From Ancylostoma caninum (taxonomy: Eukaryota; Nematoda; Chromadorea; Rhabditida; Ancylostomatidae), in the NCBI GenBank assembly GCA_037903475.1, contig JBAJFG010000615.1, positions 310,001-374,000 on the forward strand: a stretch of DNA of 64,000 nucleotides, read 5' to 3'. Shown one piece after another: positions 1 through 10,203 of this stretch. The notes under the pieces are model-generated. The model did no database searches and was not told the DNA's origin. It was given only the letters and a program-made list of their open reading frames with translations. The translations under genes and the position numbers were made by a program. Each line of letters starts with the position of its first letter. Position 1 is the stretch's first letter.

Positions 1-236
1 CCGGCGTCCAAAAGTGGGGAAACACCTGGAGTCGGGTCCAAAAGTGTGATAAGGGTGTGCCGGCGTCCAAAAGTGGGGAAACGCCTGGCGTCGGGCCCGA
101 CGATATGATAAGGGTGTGCCAGCGTCTAAAAGTGGGGAAACGCCCAGAATTGGGTCCCACGGAGTGGTAAGGGTGTGCCGGCGTCCAAAAGTGGGGAAGC
201 GCCTGGCGTTGGGTCCGACGATGTGATAAGGGTGCG
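1..236. repeat. 60-bp GC-rich minisatellite, about four units
   Basis: Four consecutive units of about 60 bp begin at or before the window edge. Each carries the phrase GGCGTCCAAAAGTGGGGAA followed by a variable GC-rich half ending in GATAAGGGTGTG. Units differ by scattered substitutions and the array decays after about 236. The period matches the larger array at 4.3-5.7 kb, so the two may share ancestry. No coding role is visible. Confidence 0.9.
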
Positions 237-240
237 CCGG

Positions 241-1787
241 GTTGAAAGTATGGAAGATGTCACAGCCTGAGAGTCCGGCCTTAGCCGGACGATCAGGCTG
301 GTTTATTCTAATAGCAACGAAGTTAAATCTGTTTTAGCCTTCTAATTCTTCTATGCAACCTGTAAAATCATCCCTAGCGGGTCCAGTTAAAATCATTGTG
401 GGTTGGTTCACGTTCCCTTTCCATTTTCACTTTGAGGACAAATTTTCACTTCAGAGCAGTAGCAATCTCCCTGTCACCACTTTCACTGCCAGTGCCATTG
501 GAAGAAATCCAGCTGACCTTTCGGTTATTTTTTCTCATATCATTCATCCTACTTTGTTGCATTCCCGCTTGAAATTCTATACTATATACTATACTATACT
601 GATAAATAGTTTTGGAGTGATTTTAAAGGCGTTGTCGTTTGGCTACTCAATTTCGAAAGTTGCTTTCGGTGAATATGTAGAGACAACGAGACAAAAGTAC
701 TTGGAAATGTATCCGTAGTACTTCATACCGGTCACTGTACACAAAATACTAGGGCATGGTGCAAGCAAAGTCGAATCCTATATACTACCCATACGCCAAC
801 TTTCCGAAGAGGCCCAAGAAGCCCGAAATGAAGATAATAGGCAATTGAGAGAGTATTTCTGAACGAAGAATTCCAGACAGAGTTCAAACTAAGACCTGCT
901 CCATCGTTCACTAATATCTTCGGACCTCTACATAACTGCGTTGAGCAAGCCTCGCCCTTCAAAATCATCAGAAGTCCTGAGCCTCTTATGTGAACCGGAT
1001 CTATAGAATTGTTCTTTTTTCTTATTTTTTCGACTCCTTGTATCCAATTATTCGTTGGAAACAGACATATCTCTGTCTCCGTACCTCTACCCGTTGGAGG
1101 GTTGATCCCCCGCCGAGGGATCGTAAAACTAGGTGTGAACCCATATGGACAAAAAAACCTCTACCCGTTAAGAAACGAAAAAATGAATTGATAGTTGTGA
1201 GCAGTTTGAAATTCTTCTTCTAAATTTTAGGAGGGGACTCTAAAAGTTGAAAAAAGTACATGGAAAAGCAGCACATATGGTTGATGTGTTGTATGTGAGG
1301 AATATAGAGTTATAGTGACAACTGCACAAAATTTCATAGAGAAATGTTCGGTGGCTCTCGATAATTAATTTTGAGTGGCCAGATTTGCTAAATTGCCCAC
1401 TGTGCACTGGTGATACCATTATTTTGAGCTGATCGCTAATCTATGTATCCCTCCCTGTTTCCCATTCGTTAGCTAGATTCCTGGTGAGTGGTCTTCTCAA
1501 TGTGCCAGAGCAAGCAGTGATCGACTCCGCTGATGTGGTTCAGAACGTGACGTTAAACTGCGATTCCAAGCGTTGTTGTGTTAAACTGGAATCAAGGCAG
1601 CCACCTTTCAGAACATCAATATGGATAATAATTACGAAAATATGCTCAAACAAATGGAATTAGAGATCGATAAACTTCAAGCTCACTTTAAATGCGAAGA
1701 AAAGCGGGTAAGAACAAATTCTCCCATATAAGATCTTGTGGCAGACGTGGGAGGCCAGCACGTGATTGCATGCTTCCATCATCTCAG
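241..1787. other. Unassigned sequence
   Basis: I see no supported gene here. The open frame at 353-718 (+) has no recognisable domain, and no convincing acceptor or donor pairs define exons. Composition is moderate to AT-rich, unlike the GC-rich elements on either side. Confidence 0.5.
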
Positions 1788-2257
1788 GCAATTTCGGGGG
1801 CAAATCCCATTCGGAACGAGCGGGGGGCGAGGGTCGGAGCGAGCGCTTGGGTGTTTTGGCCACGTTCAGACCGCTGTAGGGCCGCTGAAAACGGGGCTTG
1901 TATTCCTGTCCGCCCGAGTACTGTTCGCGTTCAGGCCGCCATGAGTCCGGAAACCACCAGGCGCTACTGCTCCTTATCTAGCGCACGAGGCAGCATTCTC
2001 CACAATTATCTGTCGATTGGACGCCGACACCGTGACTACCCCCAGGGAATCGGTCACACCTCGCCCACAGTCTCGGACGGATGAGTGCCGGGTTCGACGC
2101 CATTGTGGATCCACAATGATCCACCGGAACACAAACCTCATTTCCAGCGACCCTACATCGGCTTGAACGCGGATACTTCTCAGGCGAAAACACCCAAACG
2201 CCCGTCCCGACCCTCGCCTCTCGCTCGTTCGGAACGGGATTTGCCTCCGAAATTGTC
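1788..2257. repeat. Inverted-repeat element with arms of about 125 bp
   Basis: The segment 1788-1911 is an imperfect inverted copy of 2122-2257. Both arms contain the string GGCGAGGGTC and a GGGTGTTTT phrase, in opposite orientation. The roughly 210-bp centre is GC-rich. A third, much decayed relative of the arm may lie near 2466-2525. The structure fits a non-autonomous TIR element or fold-back repeat. Open frames across it come from high GC content and are not taken as genes. Confidence 0.75.
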
Positions 2258-2539
2258 AGAGTATGTAGTCGTTCATGCCGCTTTTTCAAGATATCAGTCT
2301 GCGGTCAATAGACGCGAAAAGTGGGGCGATGCTCGACATTCTTCACTATCGGGCCGAACCCTGACAGTCGTGCATCAACCCGAATACTTCTGCGTTCAGT
2401 CCGCGATTCGCCCGATAGCGCGTTTGGACCGCAACATGTGTGGTTTGGCCTGCTGTTTGCCCCGTTATGTTTCCTCGTTCAAACGTTTCATCGGGGATTT
2501 GCCGGCGGTTGCAACGGGACTTGCCCACGAAATTGGGAT

Positions 2540-2750
2540 AAAATGGAGTTGGGGGGGGGGGGGGGGCACTTGGTATAAGTCGCTAATATGACCTGTCCTG
2601 CACGTACAGACTTGTTAGCTGACACGTCCAGAACGCTCTGACTTGTTAGGTCTCTTAATGTACAGTAGTTACCTGAAATGCAAACAAGTCTGTACGTGCA
2701 GGACAGGTCATATCTTCGACCGATACCAAGTGGCCCCCCAACTCCATTTT
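2540..2750. repeat. 211-bp MITE-like hairpin with a G16 tract
   Basis: The arm 2540-2616 is repeated in inverted orientation at 2683-2750. It includes the 20-mer AAGTCTGTACGTGCAGGACA on the right arm. The left arm carries a run of 16 G, while the matching right-arm run is only 6 C, so the homopolymer has expanded or was miscounted on one side. The centre is about 66 bp. No coding capacity. Confidence 0.8.
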
Positions 2751-4310
2751 ACCCCGAAACTGTCTTACTGGTACAGGTAGAGGCCCGTTTCATATCATCC
2801 TCTCCACCATCTGTGCGTGCGTGTCATCCCTCTTTCGCCTGGTTCCTCCTCTTCATAATAAGAGCACCCTACTCGTCCCTTTCCTTTTATACGGTCCTGT
2901 AATCATAGGCCTATCTCATTCATTCCGACCGTGGTGAAAACAGCTTTCTGTTGTTGAAAGGACTTAGCATGTGTAAACATGATAAAAGTGTCCCGAGACT
3001 CCTTTAAGCCAAGGTAAAAGTGAAAATTCACCAAATTTTCGTACATAACTCACGTGCTGAACACGGTGGTGTAGGTACTTCCCATTTTTGATGGGTGGTT
3101 CTCGGGCACAGCCTCACATACACACGCACATGTAGTGCCAGTTAATAATAAGTAGATTTTATCTGCAAGAGAAACACTAGGAAAATCTCACTACAGCACG
3201 ATGTTGAGTGCGTCGGATTATCTTCAAAAAGTGCGTAAATTTTCAATTTTTCCGCATCAAACAGAGGGCTTCGTCCACTTTTGGCCAACTTCATTCACTT
3301 GGAAGAACTACGGTTGCTCACACAATAATGAAAATGAGTGCGATTTGTCTGGGCTTATTAAGTCATATAAAAGGCAAAATGTGGGTAGGTGTGTTTTAAA
3401 AAATGCAGACGAGCCATATGCATAGGAAACAGTAGGGATTAGTAATGAACCATGTGTGGGCGCCTAAAGGCAGTTTGTCATTCCAGGGATCGCATTCGAG
3501 ATCGATAGAAGAGTACATCGAGTTCATTTTTAAGTGCAATCTTAGTTTCTCACCTGTTTTTCCTAATTTTCTAGCAAGGAAATTCGTCCGCATTAATAGT
3601 GAATTTTGCCTTGGAAATGTGGTTTTTGAGCGTTTTTTTTTTCTAATTTCAAGTGCATCACTGGAACAAGCGCGCCGATCAGGTCCGGATTCCGTTGATA
3701 TCCCGCTACCCATCGTAAGGCGACACTGCCTTTGATAATCTTCTATTTTTTACCTCCCTATGAAATAAAGCGCCGTAAGGGGGCTGGAGGTGCTAGAGAT
3801 ACGCGGGGGCACTCATAGACACCGCAATCTTGATCTATTAAACAAAGCGCCGTAAGGGGGTAGAGCGGCTAGAGATACGCGAGGGCACTCATAGACACCG
3901 CAATCTTGAGGCGCTAACTGTGGGGCGAAATGGCCGATTTTTAGAGACTCAGACACATTCGTTTCGGGACTCGCAATTACGTCACTGCCGGCTCTCCTGC
4001 ATGTACGGGATGGTGATTTCATCACCTTCGCTGGCGGTCTCGCTGCATAGGAGTGAGGGAATGCTTACAAGCTTTTAGGCTGCACAACGTACGCAGTAGG
4101 AAAACCACCCTTCCACTGTTGCGACGCTGTTCCAAGGCAAAGACTGGTGGGTTTTATGAGAGCCTCAGCGTCTAAGAGGCTGGACCTACGCGGCCGCCCC
4201 AGCAGGTGCTATTGCCGCATCCCCTGTTGAATTGTGGCAGCGATTCCTTCGTCACGACATTCTTTCGTTTCGAGAGTGTCTGCACTAACACAGAGTGAAA
4301 GCCTCAATAT
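2751..4310. other. Unassigned sequence containing one tandem duplication
   Basis: Apart from the duplication at 3767-3909, I see no structure. Short open frames on both strands around 3200-3735 lack splice support and recognisable motifs. One could be an unrecognised upstream exon of the gene that ends at 10203, but nothing ties it to that gene. Confidence 0.5.
3767..3909. repeat. Tandem duplication, 77-bp offset
   Basis: A 66-bp segment starting AAAGCGCCGTAAGGGG and ending CACCGCAATCTTGA occurs at 3767-3832 and again at 3844-3909 with a few substitutions. An 11-bp linker separates the copies. This looks like a local duplication and not an array. Confidence 0.85.
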
Positions 4311-5690
4311 ATGAATGGTGTAGGGAATGCCAGGATACAGGTCCACCGATGGAGAAAGGGCCCGCCGTGGCCCAGTGGTGTGGGGGACGCCAGGATACAG
4401 GTCTACCGATGGAGAAAGGGCCCGCCGTGGCCCAATGGTGTGGGGGACTCCAAGATACGGGTCCACCGATGGAGAAAGGGCCCGCCATGGCCCAGTGGTG
4501 TGGGGCACGTCAGAATACGGCTCCGTCGGCAGAGAACGGGTCCGCGTGGCGCAGTGGTGTACGGGACGTCAGGATACGGGTCCACCGATGGAGAAAGGGC
4601 TCGCCGTAGCCAAGTGGTGTGACGAACGCCAGGATACGGGTGCGTTGACAGAGAACGGGTCCGCGTGGCCCAATGGTGTGGGGGACTCCAAGATACGGGT
4701 CCACCGATGGAGAAAGGGCCCGCCATGGCCCAGTGGTGTGGAGCACGTCAGAATACGGCTCCGTCGGCAGAGAACGGGTCCGCGTGGCGCAGTGGTGTAC
4801 GGGACGTCAGGATACGGGTCCGTCGACAGAGGATGGGGGCGCCGTAGCCAAGTGCTGTAATGAACGCCGGAACGTCCGGTCAGTGGTGTGGAGGACGTCG
4901 GGATACGGGTCTACCAATGGAGAAAGAGCCCGCCATGGCCCAGTGGTGTGGCGGATGCGAGGATACGGGTCCGTCGACAGAGAACGGGTCCGCGTGGCCC
5001 ATTGGTGTACGGGACGTCGGGATACGGGTCCACCAAAGGAGAAAGGGCCCGCCGTGGCTCAGTGATGTGGGGGGACGCCAGGACACGGGTTCTCGAGGAA
5101 GGAAGGGTCCGCCACGCACGGTCCTACAGTGAGAAAATCGCGAGAACGCTTGTCCACCGATGGAGAAGTATCCGTCGCAGCCCAATGGTGTGAAGGACGT
5201 CAGGATACGGGTTCACTTTGGTCCGATAGTGTTGAGAATGCTGGAGATGCGAGCACGCCCCTGGAGAACGTATCCGGCTTGCCCTAACTGTGGGGAAGGC
5301 GCCAGAATGCGCGCGCTCAGATGGAGGAAGGGCCCGCCGTGACCCATTGGTGAGGATAACACCAGGACACGGGTCCGCCAATATAGGATTGGTCCGCGGT
5401 GACCCAGTAAAGTGGAGAATACCAGGATACGGTTCCGCCGACAGTGAACGGATTCATTGTGGCCTAACAGTGAAGATGACGCCAGAACACGGGTCCACCG
5501 ATAGAAGAAAGCCCCCTGCGACCCAACAGACTGGAGAACACTCGGATACCTTTTCGCTTTGCTCCAATGTGGAGAACGGCAGGATACAGTTCCCCCGATG
5601 GAGAACGCGTCTGCGTTCGCTCGGTAGGAATACGCACGACTACGCCATACGATGGAGAACGGACTTCTCATATTCATACTCAACTCATAA
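4310..5690. repeat. 60-bp minisatellite, about 23 units, with higher-order repeats
   Basis: Units of about 60 bp run through this stretch, each built around GATGGAGAAAGGGCCCGCC and a GGTGTG..GACG..AGGATACGGGTCC phrase. Divergence rises toward the right end. A block at about 4483-4585 recurs almost unchanged about 240 bp later at 4722-4825, so a four-unit higher-order repeat exists. Because 60 is divisible by three and units rarely contain stops, several frames stay open on both strands for 100-177 codons. These are periodicity artefacts and are not annotated as genes. Confidence 0.92.
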
Positions 5691-5822
5691 GAAGGACTTC
5701 ATGTTTGGGCGGAAAGTGCGAAGCTCTTGCACATGTCCCAAGTGGCTGCCCCACCCCACTTTCTAGCGTCCCGAAGGGGCGCTAGGCGTCTAATAATGCA
5801 AGTCTCTCCAATGCAAGAAGTT

Positions 5823-5917
5823 GTGTGAGGATGCCCACGCAGTTACCAGTGGGAAAGGCATTATCTTATAGGTGTGAGGATGCCCACGCTACTAGTGGGA
5901 AAGGCATCATCTTATAG
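5823..5917. repeat. Tandem duplication of about 47 bp
   Basis: Two adjacent copies of a segment start with GTGTGAGGATGCCCACGC and end with ATCTTATAG. The second copy is slightly shorter around the CAGTTACCAGTG region. It lies between the minisatellite and the inverted-repeat element. Confidence 0.85.
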
Positions 5918-6062
5918 TCCCACAATGGTGTGATAGATGCGTCTGGGCCCAGATATAGTGAAGATGGAAAGAAACGAGCCTGACGACTTGAAAGAGTGCG
6001 CCTGCACTCGGCAATATGGGCGACGTCAATTGATGGATCCGCTGATGAGTAACACTGCCACT

Positions 6063-6270
6063 ATAGTCCTCGAGGACTGTAGCACCTTGCGTCGCCGTCG
6101 CCGGCGACTGTGACGTCGGTGCGTATCGATTGGTCGCCAACATTGACGATCGGCGGCCGCCAATGTTGGCGACTGCGGCGCCGGTGCGTATCGATTGTGA
6201 GGGGTGCCAACATTGGCGGCCGCCGTCGCCGGCGACGGCGACGCAAGGTGCTATACTCTTCGAGGAGTAT
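6063..6270. repeat. 208-bp TIR element with self-palindromic ends
   Basis: The arm 6063-6107 matches the reverse complement of 6225-6270. The shared core is GCACCTTGCGTCGCCGTCG followed by CCGGCGAC. Each outer end also contains its own small palindrome (AGTCCTCGAGGACT on the left, ATACTC/GAGTAT on the right). The interior holds a repeated GGTGCGTATCGATT at 6119 and 6183. It is very CpG-rich compared with its surroundings. It is probably a MITE; the family is not recognised. Confidence 0.75.
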
Positions 6271-6879
6271 AGCTGCTACCTAAGGGGTAGGCCTGGCCCC
6301 AGTGTTGGGGAATAGACAGACCAAACAGGTTCACTGGGTATGAAGGGTACGAAGGCGTCTGGTAATGAGAACAGTTGGGAAAGGATTCAATAAGTAGTTG
6401 TTGAGTATAAGTAGTGAGACAGATGTCATCCGAAAGGTCCATAGCTCATGGAAGGGCGCTTTGGCACTGAGAAGTGATAAGATGGGAAGGACTACCGATA
6501 AGTGAGATGCGACTGGCACCTAGTGATCAGGATGTCTTTCAACAGCGAAGCTAGCACCAAGAGAAATCTGAAAGCGCGACGTTGGCCCAAACGCACATGT
6601 GAATAAACACAGTCTTAGGTTGCCTTCAAGGTGTTAGACGATATCCCGAGATGAAGCGTTGCTTTTGTGTAGTGGAAGTGTACAGTAGAATAGTAGTGGC
6701 GAGGGCACCAAGATAGTCAGAGACCACAATTGAACGAAAATCCGTTCATTGGGATAGAGACGAACAAGCAGAAAATAAACAAGTTTCCGTCAGTCCACGG
6801 AGGGCTGGCCGGACAGAGAAGAGAGGGAAATTCGGGAAGAGGTCGGCGATAGAACTTACGAACTTACGATCCATGGATG

Positions 6880-7295
6880 GCGTTGCTCTGTCGATTATTA
6901 GATCAGAGGCTTTACCGCTTCGGTAGTGGCGCGTGGTCTGCCTCCTGCGTCCTTCAGGACATTCACCTCGGAGTAAACATCACGTTGCAGCTGAGCGCGC
7001 GCGTCAGGCCATCTTCCAGGCGTCTTAGTAGATCAAGGGATTCACCGTATGCGTGCATGCGTTGTGAGACCAGGTCGATGCGATCGACTTGCCATCATTC
7101 GATGGCAGTTATAGGAAACTCCAGACGTACGTAGACAAGAGTCGAGATCGCGGCGCGACTCTCATGGGCAGAGACGCAGGCGCACACTATGCTGAGCTCC
7201 CGTGACTCTGCCCAAGAGAGACGCGCCGCGGCCTGACTCCTGACTGCGTCCGTTTGGAGTTCTCTGTACATGATGCAATTTTTCGTCCGCAGCAA
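6880..7295 (-). pseudogene. Decayed coding fragment, coiled-coil-like, family unknown
   Basis: On the minus strand a protein-like frame runs from about 7295 to 6950. It includes helical stretches such as HAYGESLDLLRRLEDGL. It is interrupted by one in-frame TGA near 7100. At a GC dinucleotide run near 7000 it changes frame, and the next frame (QLQRDVYSEVNVLKDAGG) continues to a TAA near 6899. A stop plus a frameshift in a helical sequence suggests a dead gene or retroelement remnant. The opposite strand also has open frames, so strand and identity are uncertain. Confidence 0.3.
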
Positions 7296-7867
7296 CGGCT
7301 ATTCAATAATTTCTGCTATTCCTAACTGAATTTTGCGTATTTCTGCGACTGTATTCATTCACTTGGTAGGATACTTTCTCTAGATGGATATAGTTTCCCA
7401 TCGTTGTTGAATACTGTTTCGTTTTTCATTTTTGAAATTGTTTCCCAACAAATTTTCCACTTCGTCGGTGGTGGATATGTCGAATGTGGGGCGTAGGCCC
7501 ATCGTCGAAAGTCTCTCTTTTTTTTCTTTGAATTCTTGCCAAAAAAAACGCAGCGAAAAAAGCTGCTGTTAAAGTTTTTTGTTCTGCGCCACCAGCTGCT
7601 CAAAATTGGCAAGATGCCAAAATACACTCCGCAGTGGCCTTCGCAGCTATCTTGCGTGCGGTTTTTAACCGCTCGCACGTATGGTCCGTAATGGCGAATG
7701 TTTACTCCTTTACGAATTCCTTGTATGAACATAAATATCGTAACATTGCGCCAAATGGCGCAGAACATTTTTCTGTGTGTTCCTTTTGGCGCAGGACTTT
7801 TTTCTGTGTGTTCCTTTCTTTGTATACCATGTCTTGGCTCAACCTTATTGATTCATTATACTTTCAG

Positions 7868-10203
7868 ATCCTTACCAACATCACTAATCTAAAAAGTCAT
7901 CAATCGCGAAGTAACGTTACACTCTCCGTATGCATTTATTATTTGTTGTATTTATATTTGTGTATGGGGGTTGCGTAGAAACAATCAGTCGAGTATTTGC
8001 CTGTCACTCCAGGACATCCACACCGCAAAGGCTCCCGAAGTAGCTCACTCACTTGCAGAAAAGAAGGAGGATGTAAGCTTAGCTAGTTTGAAAATGTTGC
8101 CATCCTTCACCTTTGTTATGTTTTAGTTGTTGGTTGATGACATAGACAAGCAGCTCGGCGGTTTCTACGGCAGTATGGAACTCCGTGACGCGTTGAAGGA
8201 GGCTAGTTGCTTAGTCATTTACTACTAGTCTATTTTTGGCAATTGTTTTCTTGTTGAAGGCCCACAAGCGAATGGATGCTGTCGTGACAGTTCTGAATAG
8301 GGTAAAGGAGTACGTGCGTTCCCCGTTCGTTCGTCTCGAGATTGACCATCTCCTTCATAACATCGAAACCTTAAGAAAGGTGTTCCTCCGCATGGTATGC
8401 GTGTATTCTATTACATTCTGTTTTTTTTTTGCGTCCTTTCCACAAATATGCACAGTAGAAGGTGTCACTAGAAAATCTTGACACCGTTTGAACTTTATTC
8501 AAGCTCCTCAAAGGCAGAACTACATTAGATTTGCTATTTCAGATTTCGCTGTGATCGTAGGTTCTATACGTCATTCGGGTGATACAGTGGGGCACATATA
8601 ATCCCTTATGTTGAAAACACGGATGCTTTTGACGCTGTCACTTTCGTAGGATTACTAAGACCACCTTTTGTGTAAATATTAAGCATGAAAATTGTCGAGG
8701 GTGCTCTCTCAACGATCACTATTACTAGAGCACCACTTCCACCTTTTAGAAGGTTTACTGGTTGATGAATATTAAATAAGGACCACATAGCCACGACTTC
8801 CTGGGACACAAAGCTGCGTGAAATCCACCGTTTCTGTCAGAGACCAGTCTAAAAGAAAAACCAATCAAAGTCTAGCTCAGCGATATTGAGTACGGATCAC
8901 GTGATACACACGGTGCATTTCGTCAAATGGGGACATTTGATGCATATGATACATGATATCATGCTTTTATTTTGAAAAACGCACTTTGTCCTTGGCCTTT
9001 TTCCAGTAATACACCATCAGTTGCAGAAAACAACCAATCAAGTTGGCCCAACCATGTATCGAACATTGACCGGCCATCCATGCAAAAATGTGCATGGTCC
9101 GCAATGTGGCGAACGTTTCCTATCCCGATAAAGTTTTGGGAAAGGATTTGCCTCATCAGTCAAACAAAATTGGGAATCCAGTGCAGAGTTGAATCGGAGT
9201 AATGCAGCAGATAATCGCCGGAATCGATGGACTTTGTGACCATCTTTTCTCCTGCAGACTGTATCGGACCTCCCACATTCCCTTCCACTTAGCCTTTTTG
9301 GAAGAAATGGGATCCATGTCCGATTTCCCTTTCCAGCTTTTATTTTATTTTTTTTTCAATAAACTGCGTATACACCGTCTAGTACATTGTTCGAATGATC
9401 GAATGGAACTCTGTTTTCAATTCCCATCATGATTGTGGAGCATGTGGATGAACACATAAACAGAGGGAACCTTGCCCAAAAACCCGCCCGGATCAGCGAG
9501 TCCTTTCTCACTTGCAAATGATCTGAAGTATAGGATGGTAGGAAAACGGTGATTTGCCACAAGAGGTAAAATGATGAACAACTTATTTCAATCCAGTGTT
9601 GGTGTTAGTGGCCTCAGTACCCGCCAAAGTACATAAAGGTGCCATTTTCTGAAGATCTGATTCCATGGCTCAAAAATGGCTAGTTTTCAATAGCGGATGC
9701 AGAAATCAGGCGGGAAGAGAGGAGGCGTCGTAAGAACTGTGATCTCCTCCTTTTGGGGACCTGGATGGAAAACAAAAGTGGTAAATTTGTCAAATTAAGT
9801 ACTGATTAATCAATGACAAATATTTTAGAATAATAGTAAAAATAGACAATTCAAAATGAGCTAATACAAGGCTTTTGATTATTTTGTAAAGTGGCTTCAA
9901 AAATTCTGAAATCCATTCGCGGGATCAGGGGGTTGGTGCTTCCCCTACGCGGCATCCTCCACCGCTAATTTTACAAGATTTGTGATCTTCTATCTTTGCT
10001 ACTTTGAGTCGAATGTATCCATTTAGCTTGATCGCATGGAAATCCCCGATAGCGACGACTTCTTCAACGATTCAATGAGCGAATCATCGACAGCGGTTTC
10101 GATAAAGGCGAGCCAGGAGACGCTCGACAAGACACAGACCGACCAGATGAATGACCCGCCAAAAGAGCGGCCAGCAGCGGAGGGCACTTCCAATAAGCAA
10201 TAG
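7868..10203 (+). CDS. 3' part of an unrecognised helical/coiled-coil protein gene
   Basis: Five phase-0 exons fit together: 7868-7927, 8013-8072, 8127-8201, 8260-8394 and 10027-10203, ending in TAG. The encoded 158 residues are helical and charged in exons 2-4 (for example LLVDDIDKQLGGFYGSMELR and HKRMDAVVTVLNRVKEYV). They are followed by an acidic, Ser-rich, disordered tail starting MEIPDSDDFFNDSMSES. Exons 1-4 are separated by short introns of 54-85 nt; the last intron is 1.6 kb and holds a MITE copy. The exon 3 donor would be GC rather than GT (AAGGAG|GCTAGT). The 5' end was not found, and the frame is open at the acceptor before 7868, so exons are missing. I do not recognise the family. 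Smooth phase continuity across five exons is the main evidence that it is real. Confidence 0.6.
9691..9967. repeat. hAT-like MITE, copy 1 (degenerate)
   Basis: This 277-bp segment begins TAGCGGATGCAGAAATC and ends with the reverse-complement-like CATCCTCCACCGCTA. It shares internal phrases (GGGGACC..GGATGGAAAA and AATACAAGGCTTTTGATTA) with copies at 23581 and 55330. It lies in the last intron of the helical-protein gene. The hAT assignment rests only on the CAGTGGCGGA-type terminus of copy 2 and is inference. Confidence 0.65.

Noticed and set aside
4327..4860. 177-codon open frame (+), with similar frames on the minus strand
   Set aside because: It is produced by the 60-bp tandem repeat, whose period is a multiple of three. 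Frames are open on both strands and there is no independent coding signal.
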